From positions 3,838,204 through 3,902,203 of the forward strand of contig OY282386.1 in the NCBI GenBank assembly GCA_958295945.1: a DNA stretch of 64,000 nucleotides, in the 5' to 3' direction. Position 1 is the first letter of the stretch. Every line of letters begins with the position of its first letter. The position numbers and the translations under genes were made by a program. This DNA is from Candidatus Poribacteria bacterium. Its GTDB lineage: Bacteria > Poribacteria > WGA-4E > WGA-3G. The notes below the pieces were generated by a model. It saw only the letters and a program-made list of their open reading frames with translations. It searched no databases and was not told the DNA's origin. This document shows positions 16,313 through 24,586 of this stretch, piece by piece.

Positions 16313-17369
16313 ACATTATATGAATTTAAATTACAGTTGATTTTAATTTAAATTAAAGTTGATTTCTGGCATAATAAAGAAAATTATGCTTTGGAGATTA
16401 ACTCATGAACAAATATGATGAAATAAAGGACGATCCGGGTAAGTTCCAAAAACTAACGGGTTGGACGACTGAAGAATTTTTGGCACTTCTTCCGATTTGG
16501 ACGACACATTTTTTAGCGTTTGTCTCTACAAAAACACTTGATGGTCAAGAACGAAAAAAAAACGGCGTTATACCACGGACAAAAATAGTCGTTTGTCAAA
16601 TATGGAAGATAAACTTCTGTTTATTTTGATTTCTGGACGACACGCATGGACCCAAGATGCTCATGGTATGTTCTTTGATATGTCTCAACCTGAGACAAAT
16701 AAATGGATACACCTACTTTCACCGATATTAGACCAGGCATTAGATGAACTCGGTGAGTTGCCATCTCGTGAGGCAACTCCTGATACTTTTGAAAAAGAGA
16801 CAGTTGTTGAAAGTGACACACCGGCACCCGAACATTATTTCCAAGATTGCACAGAGCGTCCGATACAGCGTCCGAAAGACCAACAAGCACAGAAGGACTA
16901 TTATAGTGGCAAAAAGAAACACCATACTGTCCAGAATAATCTGCTTATTAATGCTGCGTGCAAGATATTGGTATTGTCTCCTACTTACAAAGGCAGCAGA
17001 CATGATAAACGTATTGCCGATGAAACAGTATCTTTTTTGCCAAGTGGTAGTTATTTATACCAAGATTCCGGTTTTTTAGGTTTTAATCCTGCTGGTATTA
17101 CTGTTGTCCAACCGAAAAAGAAACCCAAAGGTGGTGAACTGACAGCAGCTGAAAAAGCAAGAAACCGGGAAATATCGTCTATCCGTATCCGTGTAGAACA
17201 TGTGATTAGTGGTGTCAAAAGATACCGCATAGTCAAAGACAAGTTGCGCAATTGGAAACAAGGTTTCAGCGATTTAGTCATGAAAATCTGTTGTGGATTA
17301 CATAACTTTCGTCTAAACTTCAGACCTTGGTGTTATGACAAACATTTCGATTAAACTTATATAATGTCT
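16311..17369 (+). mobile_element. IS5-type insertion sequence, 1059 bp, with ATT target duplication
   Basis: The inverted ends are AGACATTATATgAaTTTAA at 16311-16329 and the reverse complement of AGACATTATATaAgTTTAA ending at 17369. ATT flanks both sides (16308-16310, 17370-17372). It encodes one transposase in two overlapping frames. Both ends and the catalytic triad are intact, so it may still be active. Bases 17373-17516 beyond it hold the tail of the interrupted lipoprotein frame and no other gene. Confidence 0.85.
16405..17354 (+). CDS. IS5-type (DDE_Tnp_4-like) transposase, probable -1 frameshift product
   Basis: The first frame starts at ATG 16405 (MNKYDEIKDDPGKFQKLTGW) and carries the helix-turn-helix lead. 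At 16554-16562 there is a run of nine A, read as A-AAA-AAA. A -1 slip there joins QERKK to KRRYTTDKNSRLSNMEDKL and opens the frame to 17354. The fused ~316-residue protein matches family architecture. It has an N-terminal HTH with FDMSQPETNKWIHLL, then the DDE residues in DCTERPIQRP, LYQDSGFLGF and RVEHVISGVKRYRI. The alternative is a simple indel in the A run. Confidence 0.8.
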
Positions 17370-17516
17370 ATTATTTAGATTTGAAGGTTTGCAAACATGT
17401 TAATTGTAGATCTCCATTTTTGATTTGAAATCCGCTATGATTTCAAAAAATATACAGCTAGCCATATGGTTACCTATATATCAATTACGCGCTTTTCACA
17501 CCTACCACTAAGATCG

Positions 17517-18050
17517 CTACCAATCCATAGGATGTATACCATCAACATATTGCACACGATCTCCAGTGAGGTACCCGCTGATGTCTACATCTTTCATAAA
17601 GGATTCCCCTGATAATGCTTCAGTTCCATGTATTCTTCCCCATGAATGTCCATGTCCGGGTATATCCGTATCCATCTGTATACGAAAACTGAGTACTGCC
17701 AATATTGAATCATACGTCCCGTTTGAATAATACTCTCCCATATCGTCTTCATCTACAAGAGTTATTTCATCAACAGTCTCGTCAGGATTTATAACTGTAA
17801 CAGTCCCGTCAACTTTTACGGTGCCGTTGTACCAACCATACCAACCTTTAGGGGCACCAAGTACCGTAGACGCAATATGTATATCATGAAATCCCCAAAT
17901 CTGGGTTAAAGGATCCTTGATGTGTTGATAAACACATCTGGTCCGAGCATAAGCATTCAGATCTTCATCACTTGGAGATGAATAGATAAAAACATTCATA
18001 ATAAATAAACATAATGTGATAATAAATAAACGTAACATATTTCGAATCAT
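17517..18050 (-). CDS. Hypothetical secreted protein
   Basis: No family is recognised. The start is placed at ATG 18050, because GAGGAG lies just upstream and an earlier ATG at 18101 would overlap the preceding gene by 50 bp. The 177-residue product begins MIRNMLRLFIITLCLFIMNVF, a signal peptide or anchor. The mature part contains WGFHDIHIAST and a GYLTGDRVQYVDGIHPMDW end, and is rich in Asp, Gly and Tyr, suggesting a beta fold. It directly follows 18052-18813 with a 1-base gap, so the two are probably translated from one mRNA. Confidence 0.6.
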   Translation of the reverse strand: MIRNMLRLFIITLCLFIMNVFIYSSPSDEDLNAYARTRCVYQHIKDPLTQIWGFHDIHIASTVLGAPKGWYGWYNGTVKVDGTVTVINPDETVDEITLVDEDDMGEYYSNGTYDSILAVLSFRIQMDTDIPGHGHSWGRIHGTEALSGESFMKDVDISGYLTGDRVQYVDGIHPMDW

Positions 18051-18051
18051 C

Positions 18052-18813
18052 TTACTTCTCCTCTTTGAGAAATATATGCGGATCAATCCCCGCATCGTCA
18101 AAATTTACAAGTTTTATACCTGGGGGCGTGCTACCGGCCTCAATTTGAGGAATAATATATGCTAAATCTGGGCCGGTTTTTATTCTCGTAAACAACCGGT
18201 TTACTGTACCGTCTCCTAACGGAATATCTATATATTTCACATACACAACATCTGTATAATGGGGATATATTTTGCCGTAGGCAGTACTCGCCCCCGTAAT
18301 ATTCTTGTGTCCCTGTTTCCATAACTTGACTAATACACGATCAAGAAGTTCAATATTATCTAATGCATGGCTTGGCATTCCTACTCCTGTAGGATATTTT
18401 AACCATATTGGCGGATTCAGTGGATAATCGTCTGGCACCGTTGGATAAGGTCCGAAACCAAAAGGTGAAACAAGATTTTCTGCTACTGCAGCATTTTCCG
18501 TTGTCGTTGAAACTTGTCGTTGTTCTGTTCCAACGTTATTCTTAACTTCAGTAGTCGCTTCGGTTATAGGAATATCCGCAGTTGGTATCGTGTTTTTTAC
18601 AGAGACATCATCCGCAGATTGTTCTATTACACCTTCTTTCTCAGATGTCTTCTTGTTTGTCTCTAATTGATGTAGAAAAGTGTCAGCAGTATCAATTGAT
18701 TTTCTGTAATGTGCTATATCATACTGATACCACAGCACACACGTAACGGATAACATTATTAAAAATCCAAATGCACAGAGAACCCATTTGTTGGTAATAA
18801 AGTTGACAAACAT
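18052..18813 (-). CDS. Hypothetical membrane-anchored protein
   Basis: No family is recognised. The 253-residue protein has one N-terminal membrane segment (about residues 10-29, LCAFGFLIMLSVTCVLWY). A low-complexity Thr/Glu/Val-rich linker (about 45-110) follows, then a C-terminal domain opening PFGFGPYPTVPDDYPLNPP and containing GASTAYGKIYPHYTDVVYVKY. The start has AAGGAGACATAAG upstream. It pairs with the secreted protein at 17517-18050. The pair is flanked by IS elements and may be cargo or a stranded fragment of an older operon. Confidence 0.6.
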   Translation of the reverse strand: MFVNFITNKWVLCAFGFLIMLSVTCVLWYQYDIAHYRKSIDTADTFLHQLETNKKTSEKEGVIEQSADDVSVKNTIPTADIPITEATTEVKNNVGTEQRQVSTTTENAAVAENLVSPFGFGPYPTVPDDYPLNPPIWLKYPTGVGMPSHALDNIELLDRVLVKLWKQGHKNITGASTAYGKIYPHYTDVVYVKYIDIPLGDGTVNRLFTRIKTGPDLAYIIPQIEAGSTPPGIKLVNFDDAGIDPHIFLKEEK

Positions 18814-18835
18814 CTTATGTCTCCTTATGATAATA

Positions 18836-19758
18836 GAGGGTGTTAACTAAATAATGATGCGAAAACTCACAGTCCCTCTAAACTGCGTTGCATCACAACT
18901 AATTGTTTAAATGCTAACATATTTGGCAAAAGGTGTCAACAGAAATCAAACGATTTTTCTTGACTTATGTGCCGATAATGTGTATTCTCTTCAAAAACAA
19001 CCACTTTACAAGGAGAATATCATGAATAAGTGTCCAAGATGTCAAAATGAGGACTTTGTGAAAAATGGTTTCGTTAACGAAAACCAACGCCATAAATGTA
19101 AACTTTGTGGGTATCAATGGACGCGCACGACACCCCGAGGACATCCACCCGAGCATAAAAGGGTGTCTGTGCTTTTATATTGCCATGGCATTTCAATGCA
19201 TGCTATCTCAAAACTTTTTGATGTCTCTGTCCCTGCTGTGCTGAACTGGATACGCACCTTTGCGAAAAAGCATGCACCGAAACCCGCGCTCACACCTGGC
19301 ACACTTGTTAGTTTAGAACTTGATGAGATGTGGCACTACATCCAAAACAAGAAAAACAAACTTTGGATATGGAAGGCATTGGACAGAAACACGGGACACC
19401 TCATAGATTGGGAATGCGGTGGACGCAACGCAGAAACCCTCACAAAACTGACAAATCGCCTTGCTATTTTCAATGTCAAGAGGTATTGGACTGACAAGTG
19501 GCAGGTCTATGAAACCATCCTACCTCCTTCAAAACATGTTCAGGATAAAGCAGAGACACACGGTATTGAGCGTAATAACTGTCAGATGCGGCATTGGTTC
19601 GGCAGGTTCAAACGTAAGTCCATTATTGTTTCCAAAAGCGTGGAAATGGTAGACCTAACGATTGCTTTGTTTGCGCGGTTCCGTGTCAATGCGGACATGT
19701 TTGACATTTTAAATCTCGGCGGAGGACAACCAAATATCATTAGTTAGTTAACACCCTC
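18836..19758 (+). mobile_element. IS1-family element, intact copy
   Basis: The ends are GAGGGTGTTAACTAAaTAATGAT at 18836-18858 and its inverse with one mismatch ending at 19758, giving a 923-bp element with a full transposase. It is ~4 kb from the damaged copy at 14762 and in the same orientation. Clear target duplication is not visible. It lies against a truncated tnpB, whose 5' part is missing. Confidence 0.85.
19022..19747 (+). CDS. IS1-family transposase (single-frame)
   Basis: The 241-residue transposase starts at ATG 19022 after AAGGAGAATATC, rather than at an in-frame ATG at 18911 with no support. The order is: an N-terminal zinc ribbon CPRCQNEDFVKNG with HKCKLCGYQW; a helix-turn-helix region (SMHAISKLFDVSVPAVLNWIR); and a DDE catalytic domain with LELDEMWHYIQNKKNKLWIW, YWTDKWQVYE and THGIERNNCQMRHWFGRFKR. 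All catalytic residues are present in one frame, unlike classical IS1, which needs InsA/InsB frameshifting. Confidence 0.9.
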   Translation: MNKCPRCQNEDFVKNGFVNENQRHKCKLCGYQWTRTTPRGHPPEHKRVSVLLYCHGISMHAISKLFDVSVPAVLNWIRTFAKKHAPKPALTPGTLVSLELDEMWHYIQNKKNKLWIWKALDRNTGHLIDWECGGRNAETLTKLTNRLAIFNVKRYWTDKWQVYETILPPSKHVQDKAETHGIERNNCQMRHWFGRFKRKSIIVSKSVEMVDLTIALFARFRVNADMFDILNLGGGQPNIIS

Positions 19759-20035
19759 ATATAACGAACATGCTAAAAAATAGAAGTTTAGCAAAAGCAT
19801 TAGCAGTGCATTCGGAGGGTTTCTACAGAAACTCAAGACGAAAGCAGACGCATTAGGAATACCCATCACAGAAGCACCGCAATTCTATGCATCCAGTAAA
19901 ACTTGTTCCAGTTGCGGACATAAGAAAAAAGACCTAACACTTTCAGAGATAACATATCACTGCAGCGTATGCCAATATCAAGAAGATAGGGATGTAAACG
20001 CTGCAATAAACCTAAAAAACCTCGCTGTCGGATAG
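19759..20035 (+). pseudogene. TnpB (IS200/IS605 RNA-guided nuclease) C-terminal remnant
   Basis: The 3' part of tnpB reads in two frames. NMLKNRSLAKA (from about 19767) is followed by a one-base loss near 19799. It continues SSAFGGFLQKLKTKADALG, then the zinc ribbon TCSSCGHKKKDLTL and YHCSVCQYQEDRDVNAAINL to TAG 20033. The CSSCG...C-x2-C plus DRDVNAA, which holds the last RuvC aspartate, is diagnostic of TnpB. The 5' two thirds are gone, replaced by the IS1 copy, so no nuclease can be made. Confidence 0.88.
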
Positions 20036-20168
20036 ACAGAGAGAATAAACGCCTGTGGAGTCCGAATAAGACCTCACACAGTTCAGAATAGAGGCACGAG
20101 AGACGGAAGCAGGAATCACATAGAGGAGAGTTATGTGTTTCAAAGAAGCACACGACTTTAGTCGTCGT
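20036..20168 (+). ncRNA. omegaRNA-like scaffold and IS605-type right end
   Basis: Downstream of the tnpB stop the sequence has the features expected of TnpB guide RNAs. One is an imperfect stem pairing CTGTGGAGTC (about 20052-20061) with GACCTCACACAG. Another is the segment ACGAGAGACGGAAGCAGGAA. The last is a terminal hairpin ACGAC-ttta-GTCGT (20152-20165), of the kind that marks IS605 right ends. The scaffold would read out into flanking DNA from about 20169. Expression is unknown; the call is by resemblance. Confidence 0.6.
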
Positions 20169-20474
20169 GAGTATCACCGTTACAGTGCAACTGAACCGGG
20201 TATCGGATTAGAAGCAGGTCAATTCCTCGTTGAACAGAAAATAGTTATGGCATGTTGTGATAACTGGGGTGTCGAAGTAGTACCGAATCCTGATGAATCT
20301 CTGGTGTTTCCAGTACATCAGTTGTTTCTTGTCAAACACGGCATATACAATCTTGAAAACATGATTACGGAGGAATTGGCAGCAGAAAAAGTCTACGAAT
20401 TTGCATTCAGTTATGCCCCGCTTCGTCTTAAAGGGGCAACAGGTTCTCCCGGTAATCCAATTGCAATTAGATAA
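20169..20474 (+). pseudogene. Cyclase family protein, C-terminal fragment
   Basis: About 100 residues of a cyclase/kynurenine-formamidase-like family protein remain. They start at the IS605 right end with EYHRYSATEPGIGLEAGQFL, then CDNWGVEVVPNP and VFPVHQLFLVKHGIYNLEN, ending FSYAPLRLKGATGSPGNP. The N-terminal metal-binding H-x-G-T-H part is missing, so it is inactive. The TnpB element inserted in the gene and a later deletion removed the front. A fused frame from ATG 20133 exists but is probably accidental. Confidence 0.7.
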
Positions 20475-20532
20475 TTACCGTCAAGATTGACAACCTGTGT
20501 TACCAACAAACCATTTTCGTTTATAGGTCACA

Positions 20533-21387
20533 TCAATCAAGTTGTGGGTCAAGTGCGTCACGTAGTGCATCACCAAGTAGATTGAAACCTAAAACAACGA
20601 GGAAAATAGCAACACCAGGTGCAGTAACTGCCAATGGGGCTTTGTGAATAAATTTCGTGTTTTCATTAAGCATCGCACCCCATTCTGGAACGCCTATCTC
20701 CGCACCGAGTCCAAGAAAACTCAATCCCGCTGCATCTAAAATCGCAGCACCAATACCTAAAGTCGCTTGTACAATCAACGGAGCAATGCAGTTCGGCAAT
20801 ACTGTAGTTACCAAAATTCGGCCATCACTTGCCCCGATTACCTTTGCAGACGTGACATAATCTAACTCCCGAACTTTGAGAACCGATGCACGTAAAATAC
20901 GTGCATACTGAGGAATATAGACAATAGAGACTGCGATAATTGCATTCGTAAGACTCTGACCCAGAATCGTGACAATCACCATTGCAAGTAGGATACTTGG
21001 CATTGCCAATAACATATCCATCAAACGCATGATGCTATTATCTAACCATCCTCCAAAATATCCAGCAATTGCTCCAAACAAAGTGCCAAACCCAAGTGAA
21101 AAGGTCATAGCAATAAAACCTACTTTCAGGGATATACGCGATCCGTAAAGCACACGGCTAAATATATCCCTTCCTGCACCATCTGTTCCAAGTAGATGTT
21201 CACCTGACCATACAATTAAACGATTTTCAACATCTGTAGCCTTCGGTTTGTGTGTTGCAATTTGTGGTGCGAAAACAGCGATAATGAAGAAAAAGAGTAT
21301 AATAGATGCACCAATCGTCGCTGAACGATGACGTAGGAGTTTTCTGAATACATTAGGTTGACCAGTAGATATTGGATGTGTGTTCAT
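20533..21387 (-). CDS. ABC transporter permease, DppC type
   Basis: This 284-residue inner-membrane protein of a peptide/nickel-type uptake ABC system has about six membrane segments. It opens FRKLLRHRSATIGASIILFF, the usual DppC/OppC start. The cytoplasmic EAA-like loop is DAAGLSFLGLGAEIGVPEWG, which contacts the ATPase. It overlaps the DppB-type gene upstream by 4 bases (ATGA), so the two are translationally coupled. No substrate-binding protein or ATPase gene is adjacent, so the rest of the transporter is encoded elsewhere. Confidence 0.9.
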   Translation of the reverse strand: MNTHPISTGQPNVFRKLLRHRSATIGASIILFFFIIAVFAPQIATHKPKATDVENRLIVWSGEHLLGTDGAGRDIFSRVLYGSRISLKVGFIAMTFSLGFGTLFGAIAGYFGGWLDNSIMRLMDMLLAMPSILLAMVIVTILGQSLTNAIIAVSIVYIPQYARILRASVLKVRELDYVTSAKVIGASDGRILVTTVLPNCIAPLIVQATLGIGAAILDAAGLSFLGLGAEIGVPEWGAMLNENTKFIHKAPLAVTAPGVAIFLVVLGFNLLGDALRDALDPQLD

Positions 21388-22406
21388 ACCGCTTCATCCC
21401 CTACTCTGATACGCGGATCAAAATAGGCATATAATAGATCCACAATAAGATTGACGAACATAAAGAGTGCAGAAACAAACAGGACACCACCTTGCACCGC
21501 ACGTACGTCACGTGATTCAACTGCATCGCGCAACCATGAACCTAGTCCAGGCCATGAGAAGATATGTTCTGTTAGAATTGCACCTCCCATTAAATAACCG
21601 AATTCAAGTCCTATTACCGTAAGAACCGGTACCATGCTATTTTTTAACGCATGTTTGATAATAACCCTCCATTTGGACAATCCCTTCGCATAAGCAGTGG
21701 TAATATATGGTTGATTCAACACTTCAAGAATACTTGAACGTGTCATTCGGGCAATAATAGCTAAAGGTATAGTTCCTAATGTTATAGCCGGGAGAATTAG
21801 ATGGGAAACTGCACTCTTAAATGCAGTAAAGTTCATGACAAGCAATGTATCTAATAGGTAAAAACCAGTATGGGTTTCAATATCCAAACTCAAGACAGTG
21901 TCTAATCGTCCTGTTGCAGGTAATATCCCTAAAACATGTGAAAATAGTAGGATCAACATCAATCCTAACCAAAATATAGGCATTGAAATTCCAGCAAGAG
22001 ATGCCGACATGGAAAAATAGTCCCAGAACCTACCACGAAAGACAGCAGCGATGATACCAGCAGTAATGCCGAAAACTATTGAAAACATCATCGCAGCAAG
22101 TGTTAATTCAGCAGTTGCGGGAAAATATCTTCTGATTTCGTCAACAACGGGTTCTTTTGTTTTAAAGGAGTTTCCTAAGTCAAGGTGGAGGAGGTCCCAT
22201 AGGAATTTTGCGTATTGGTAATAAAGCGGTTTGTCAAGTCCAATATCCTCTCGGATTTGTTCTAACACTTCTTGAGTGGCGCGTTCTCCAGCGATTGTGA
22301 GAGCCGCATCACCAGGTATCAGATGTACCATCAAAAACACAAGGATAGAAACTCCAAGAAGTGACAATCCGATGGAGAGAAATCGTTGAGCTAAATAGGA
22401 GAGCAA
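21384..22406 (-). CDS. ABC transporter permease, DppB type
   Basis: This 340-residue partner permease has the standard DppB/OppB start MLSYLAQRFLSIGLSLLG with FLMVHLIPGD. Its EAA-type loop is TTAYAKGLSKWRVIIKHALK, and the C-terminal end DLLYAYFDPRIR is typical. It forms the translocation pore with the DppC-type protein encoded 4 bases overlapping downstream. The cargo (peptide, nickel, opine or sugar) is not evident. Confidence 0.92.
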   Translation of the reverse strand: MLSYLAQRFLSIGLSLLGVSILVFLMVHLIPGDAALTIAGERATQEVLEQIREDIGLDKPLYYQYAKFLWDLLHLDLGNSFKTKEPVVDEIRRYFPATAELTLAAMMFSIVFGITAGIIAAVFRGRFWDYFSMSASLAGISMPIFWLGLMLILLFSHVLGILPATGRLDTVLSLDIETHTGFYLLDTLLVMNFTAFKSAVSHLILPAITLGTIPLAIIARMTRSSILEVLNQPYITTAYAKGLSKWRVIIKHALKNSMVPVLTVIGLEFGYLMGGAILTEHIFSWPGLGSWLRDAVESRDVRAVQGGVLFVSALFMFVNLIVDLLYAYFDPRIRVGDEAV

Positions 22407-22463
22407 TATTCAAGCCTCATACTGCATAAGATAATGAGTTGACCAGAAAAAATAGGAGTGAAA

Positions 22464-23294
22464 TTAGAAGAATGGGTTGTGCAACTTTTCTTCTCCAACT
22501 GTTGTCGTAGGACCGTGTCCAGGGAATATTCTCACTTCATCAGGTAAAGTAAGAATATTATCACGAACACTATTTATTTCATCTTGATAAGATATGTTAG
22601 GTCCACCAACTGAACCTGCGAAAATCGCATCTCCTACGAATGCAGCAGTATGTGTGTGAAAACTACATCCACCTGGCGTATGTCCGGGAGTATCAAGGAC
22701 TGACACCTTCAGTTCACCGACATTCACAACATCAGAATGCCCAAGTTCATGCAATTTACCAGCACTTTTGGGTTTCGGTTCTTCTCTATGAATGTACGTT
22801 GTGCATCCCGTTGCACTTTGCAGTCTTGGTAACCCATCAGTATGGTCACTGTGTGAGTGTGTCAATAGAATAGCAGTAGGATTTGCCTTATGTTTGCCTA
22901 ACTCTCGCAAAATCAGTTCAGGACTTGCAGCAGTATCAATGATAGCTGCCTCATTTGTAGCTTTACATATCAGGATATACGCATTAACAGGCCAACCCCC
23001 TATAGGTGCACTCACTGCAATCACATCAAGTACATCATCAAATTGTTGAATAGGTTCAGGTTCCCATTCTTCATTCGCAATTGCATGTAGTTTTGCACCA
23101 TCCAGATTGAGTACTTCAGCAAGTTTATATACTTGCACTTCAGTCGGTTTTAAGGTATACTGTTCCATACTGGATAAGTCTGATTCTGATAGACCCGCTG
23201 CAGTAGCAGTTTCTTTCTGAGACAGGTTTTGTCCACGACGCGCTTTACCAATTATGTCACCAAATTCGTCTTCAAGTGAATAAGCCATATTCAT
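22464..23294 (-). CDS. XRE-family HTH fused to metallo-beta-lactamase-fold hydrolase
   Basis: The 276-residue protein joins two domains. Residues ~12-68 form a Cro/C1-type helix-turn-helix (GKARRGQNLSQKETATAAGL, with LSSMEQYTLKPT). Residues ~88-276 form an MBL-fold hydrolase with H-x-H-x-D-H (HSHSDH, 146-151), TPGGCSFHTHTAAFVGDAIF and FPGHGPTT. All zinc ligands expected for a glyoxalase-II-like hydrolase are present. Fusion of a DNA-binding domain to this fold suggests a regulator that senses or processes a metabolite, by inference. AAAGGAG precedes ATG 23294, with a second ATG at 23288. It is 57 bases upstream of the Dpp-type permeases on the same strand. Confidence 0.82.
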   Translation of the reverse strand: MNMAYSLEDEFGDIIGKARRGQNLSQKETATAAGLSESDLSSMEQYTLKPTEVQVYKLAEVLNLDGAKLHAIANEEWEPEPIQQFDDVLDVIAVSAPIGGWPVNAYILICKATNEAAIIDTAASPELILRELGKHKANPTAILLTHSHSDHTDGLPRLQSATGCTTYIHREEPKPKSAGKLHELGHSDVVNVGELKVSVLDTPGHTPGGCSFHTHTAAFVGDAIFAGSVGGPNISYQDEINSVRDNILTLPDEVRIFPGHGPTTTVGEEKLHNPFF

Positions 23295-23385
23295 ATTCTC
23301 CTTTATCGTGTTGTGTGTGTGAAATTATAGCAAAAAAACAGGTGTAGTGCAATCCAAATAACACATAAACAACAGGAGTCATCAA

Positions 23386-23961
23386 ATGCAGACTCATATA
23401 AACAATAACTTAGACCAAACAGATGCATCCCTCAATCAAATAGATTCTGATATGACATTTGAGGAATTCTTTGACAGTGATATTAAGGGGTACGAATTTG
23501 TTAATGGAGAATTGATAAAGATGTCACCACCAACAATGGAACATGGTGAGATTAGCATGAGTCTCATTTTGCCTTTAGGTAATTATGTTCGTGATAAACA
23601 GTTAGGCCGTTTGTATCCCGCAGATACAACTTTTAATTTAGGAGATAGACTAGTAAAACCAGATCTTGCGTATGTTTCAAATGAACGGTTGCCAGATAAT
23701 AGACGACAAGGGGCACCAATTCCTCCTGATTTAGCTGTTGAAGTAACTTCACCATCAGATTCCCAATATGATATAATAGAAAAAGCACTTGCATATTTGG
23801 AAGCTGGAACACGACTTGTGTGGGTGATAGAACCCATAGCACAGACAGTAACCGTATACCGTTCTAAATCGGATATAAAAACGCATACACACAATGATAC
23901 ACTTACTGGTGAAGATGTGCTTGAAGGTTTCTCATGTCCTGTAGCACAGCTTTTTGAATAG
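23386..23961 (+). CDS. Uma2 family endonuclease (DUF820), array gene 1
   Basis: The 191-residue PD-(D/E)XK-fold protein begins after an AGGAG. The Uma2 pattern is visible: TFEEFFDSDIKGYEFVNGEL at the front, then VKPDLAYVSN and PPDLAVEVTSPSD with the catalytic D and E-x-x residues, and YLEAGTRLVWVIEP. It ends ALYEGDVLEG-like (GEDVLEGFSCPVAQLFE). Three paralogues in a row share the last ~20 residues almost exactly. The biological role of this family is unsettled; PD-(D/E)XK nuclease activity is inferred. Confidence 0.85.
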   Translation: MQTHINNNLDQTDASLNQIDSDMTFEEFFDSDIKGYEFVNGELIKMSPPTMEHGEISMSLILPLGNYVRDKQLGRLYPADTTFNLGDRLVKPDLAYVSNERLPDNRRQGAPIPPDLAVEVTSPSDSQYDIIEKALAYLEAGTRLVWVIEPIAQTVTVYRSKSDIKTHTHNDTLTGEDVLEGFSCPVAQLFE

Positions 23962-23979
23962 AAATGCGGAGGAATAAAT

Positions 23980-24549
23980 ATGAATTCACATAACTCAAGC
24001 GTATTCTCACAAGATGATATGCTACCAGAAAATATCACTATGACATTGGAAGAATTCTTGGAGAGTGATTTTGAGGGATATGAATACGTTAAAGGAGAAG
24101 TCATACAGATGCCAGCTGCATCGTTGGAACACGGTATTATTTGCGCTAAAGTCTTTTTGCATTTGGGTACGCATGTGCAGGAACATCAACTCGGGATAGT
24201 TGTTACACCAGACACAGGATTCCAGGTTGGTGAACGGGTGTTAAAACCAGATGTTGCATTTCTTTTCAGAGATTGTATTCCAGAAAACCTGAGTAGAGCG
24301 TGTCCTGTTCCACCAAACCTTGCTGTTGAGGTTATTTCCCAAACTGATTACTCAAGACGTATCATTGAAAAAGCATTTGCTTATCTGGAAGCTGGTACAC
24401 AGATGGTTTGGGTATTTGAACCACTCGGGAAAACTGTGACGGTATATCGTTCGGAAACAGACATTGAGTTACTCACACGGAAAGACACTCTCACTGGTGA
24501 AGATGTCGTTGAAGGTTTTTCATGTCCAGTTGCACAACTTTTTGAATAA
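23980..24549 (+). CDS. Uma2 family endonuclease (DUF820), array gene 2
   Basis: The 189-residue paralogue of its neighbours lies 18 bases after array gene 1, with GCGGAGGA ahead of the ATG. The fold motifs are TLEEFLESDFEGYEYVKGE, VLKPDVAFLF and PPNLAVEVISQTD. The second differs from gene 1 at the residue after VEV (ISQTD for TSPSD). The C-terminal block TLTGEDVVEGFSCPVAQLFE is nearly identical across the three, consistent with recent tandem duplication or gene conversion. Confidence 0.85.
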   Translation: MNSHNSSVFSQDDMLPENITMTLEEFLESDFEGYEYVKGEVIQMPAASLEHGIICAKVFLHLGTHVQEHQLGIVVTPDTGFQVGERVLKPDVAFLFRDCIPENLSRACPVPPNLAVEVISQTDYSRRIIEKAFAYLEAGTQMVWVFEPLGKTVTVYRSETDIELLTRKDTLTGEDVVEGFSCPVAQLFE

Positions 24550-24586
24550 GATGGATACACTACACAAAAAATGTGGAGGAATGAAA

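Noticed and set aside
20133-20474. A 113-residue gene starting at ATG 20133
   Set aside because: Its first ~12 codons lie in the IS605 right end. The remainder is a truncated cyclase family protein, so it was called a fragment.
23583-24104. Long minus-strand frames across the Uma2 array
   Set aside because: They are antisense shadows of the three Uma2 genes, whose motifs and ribosome sites are clear.
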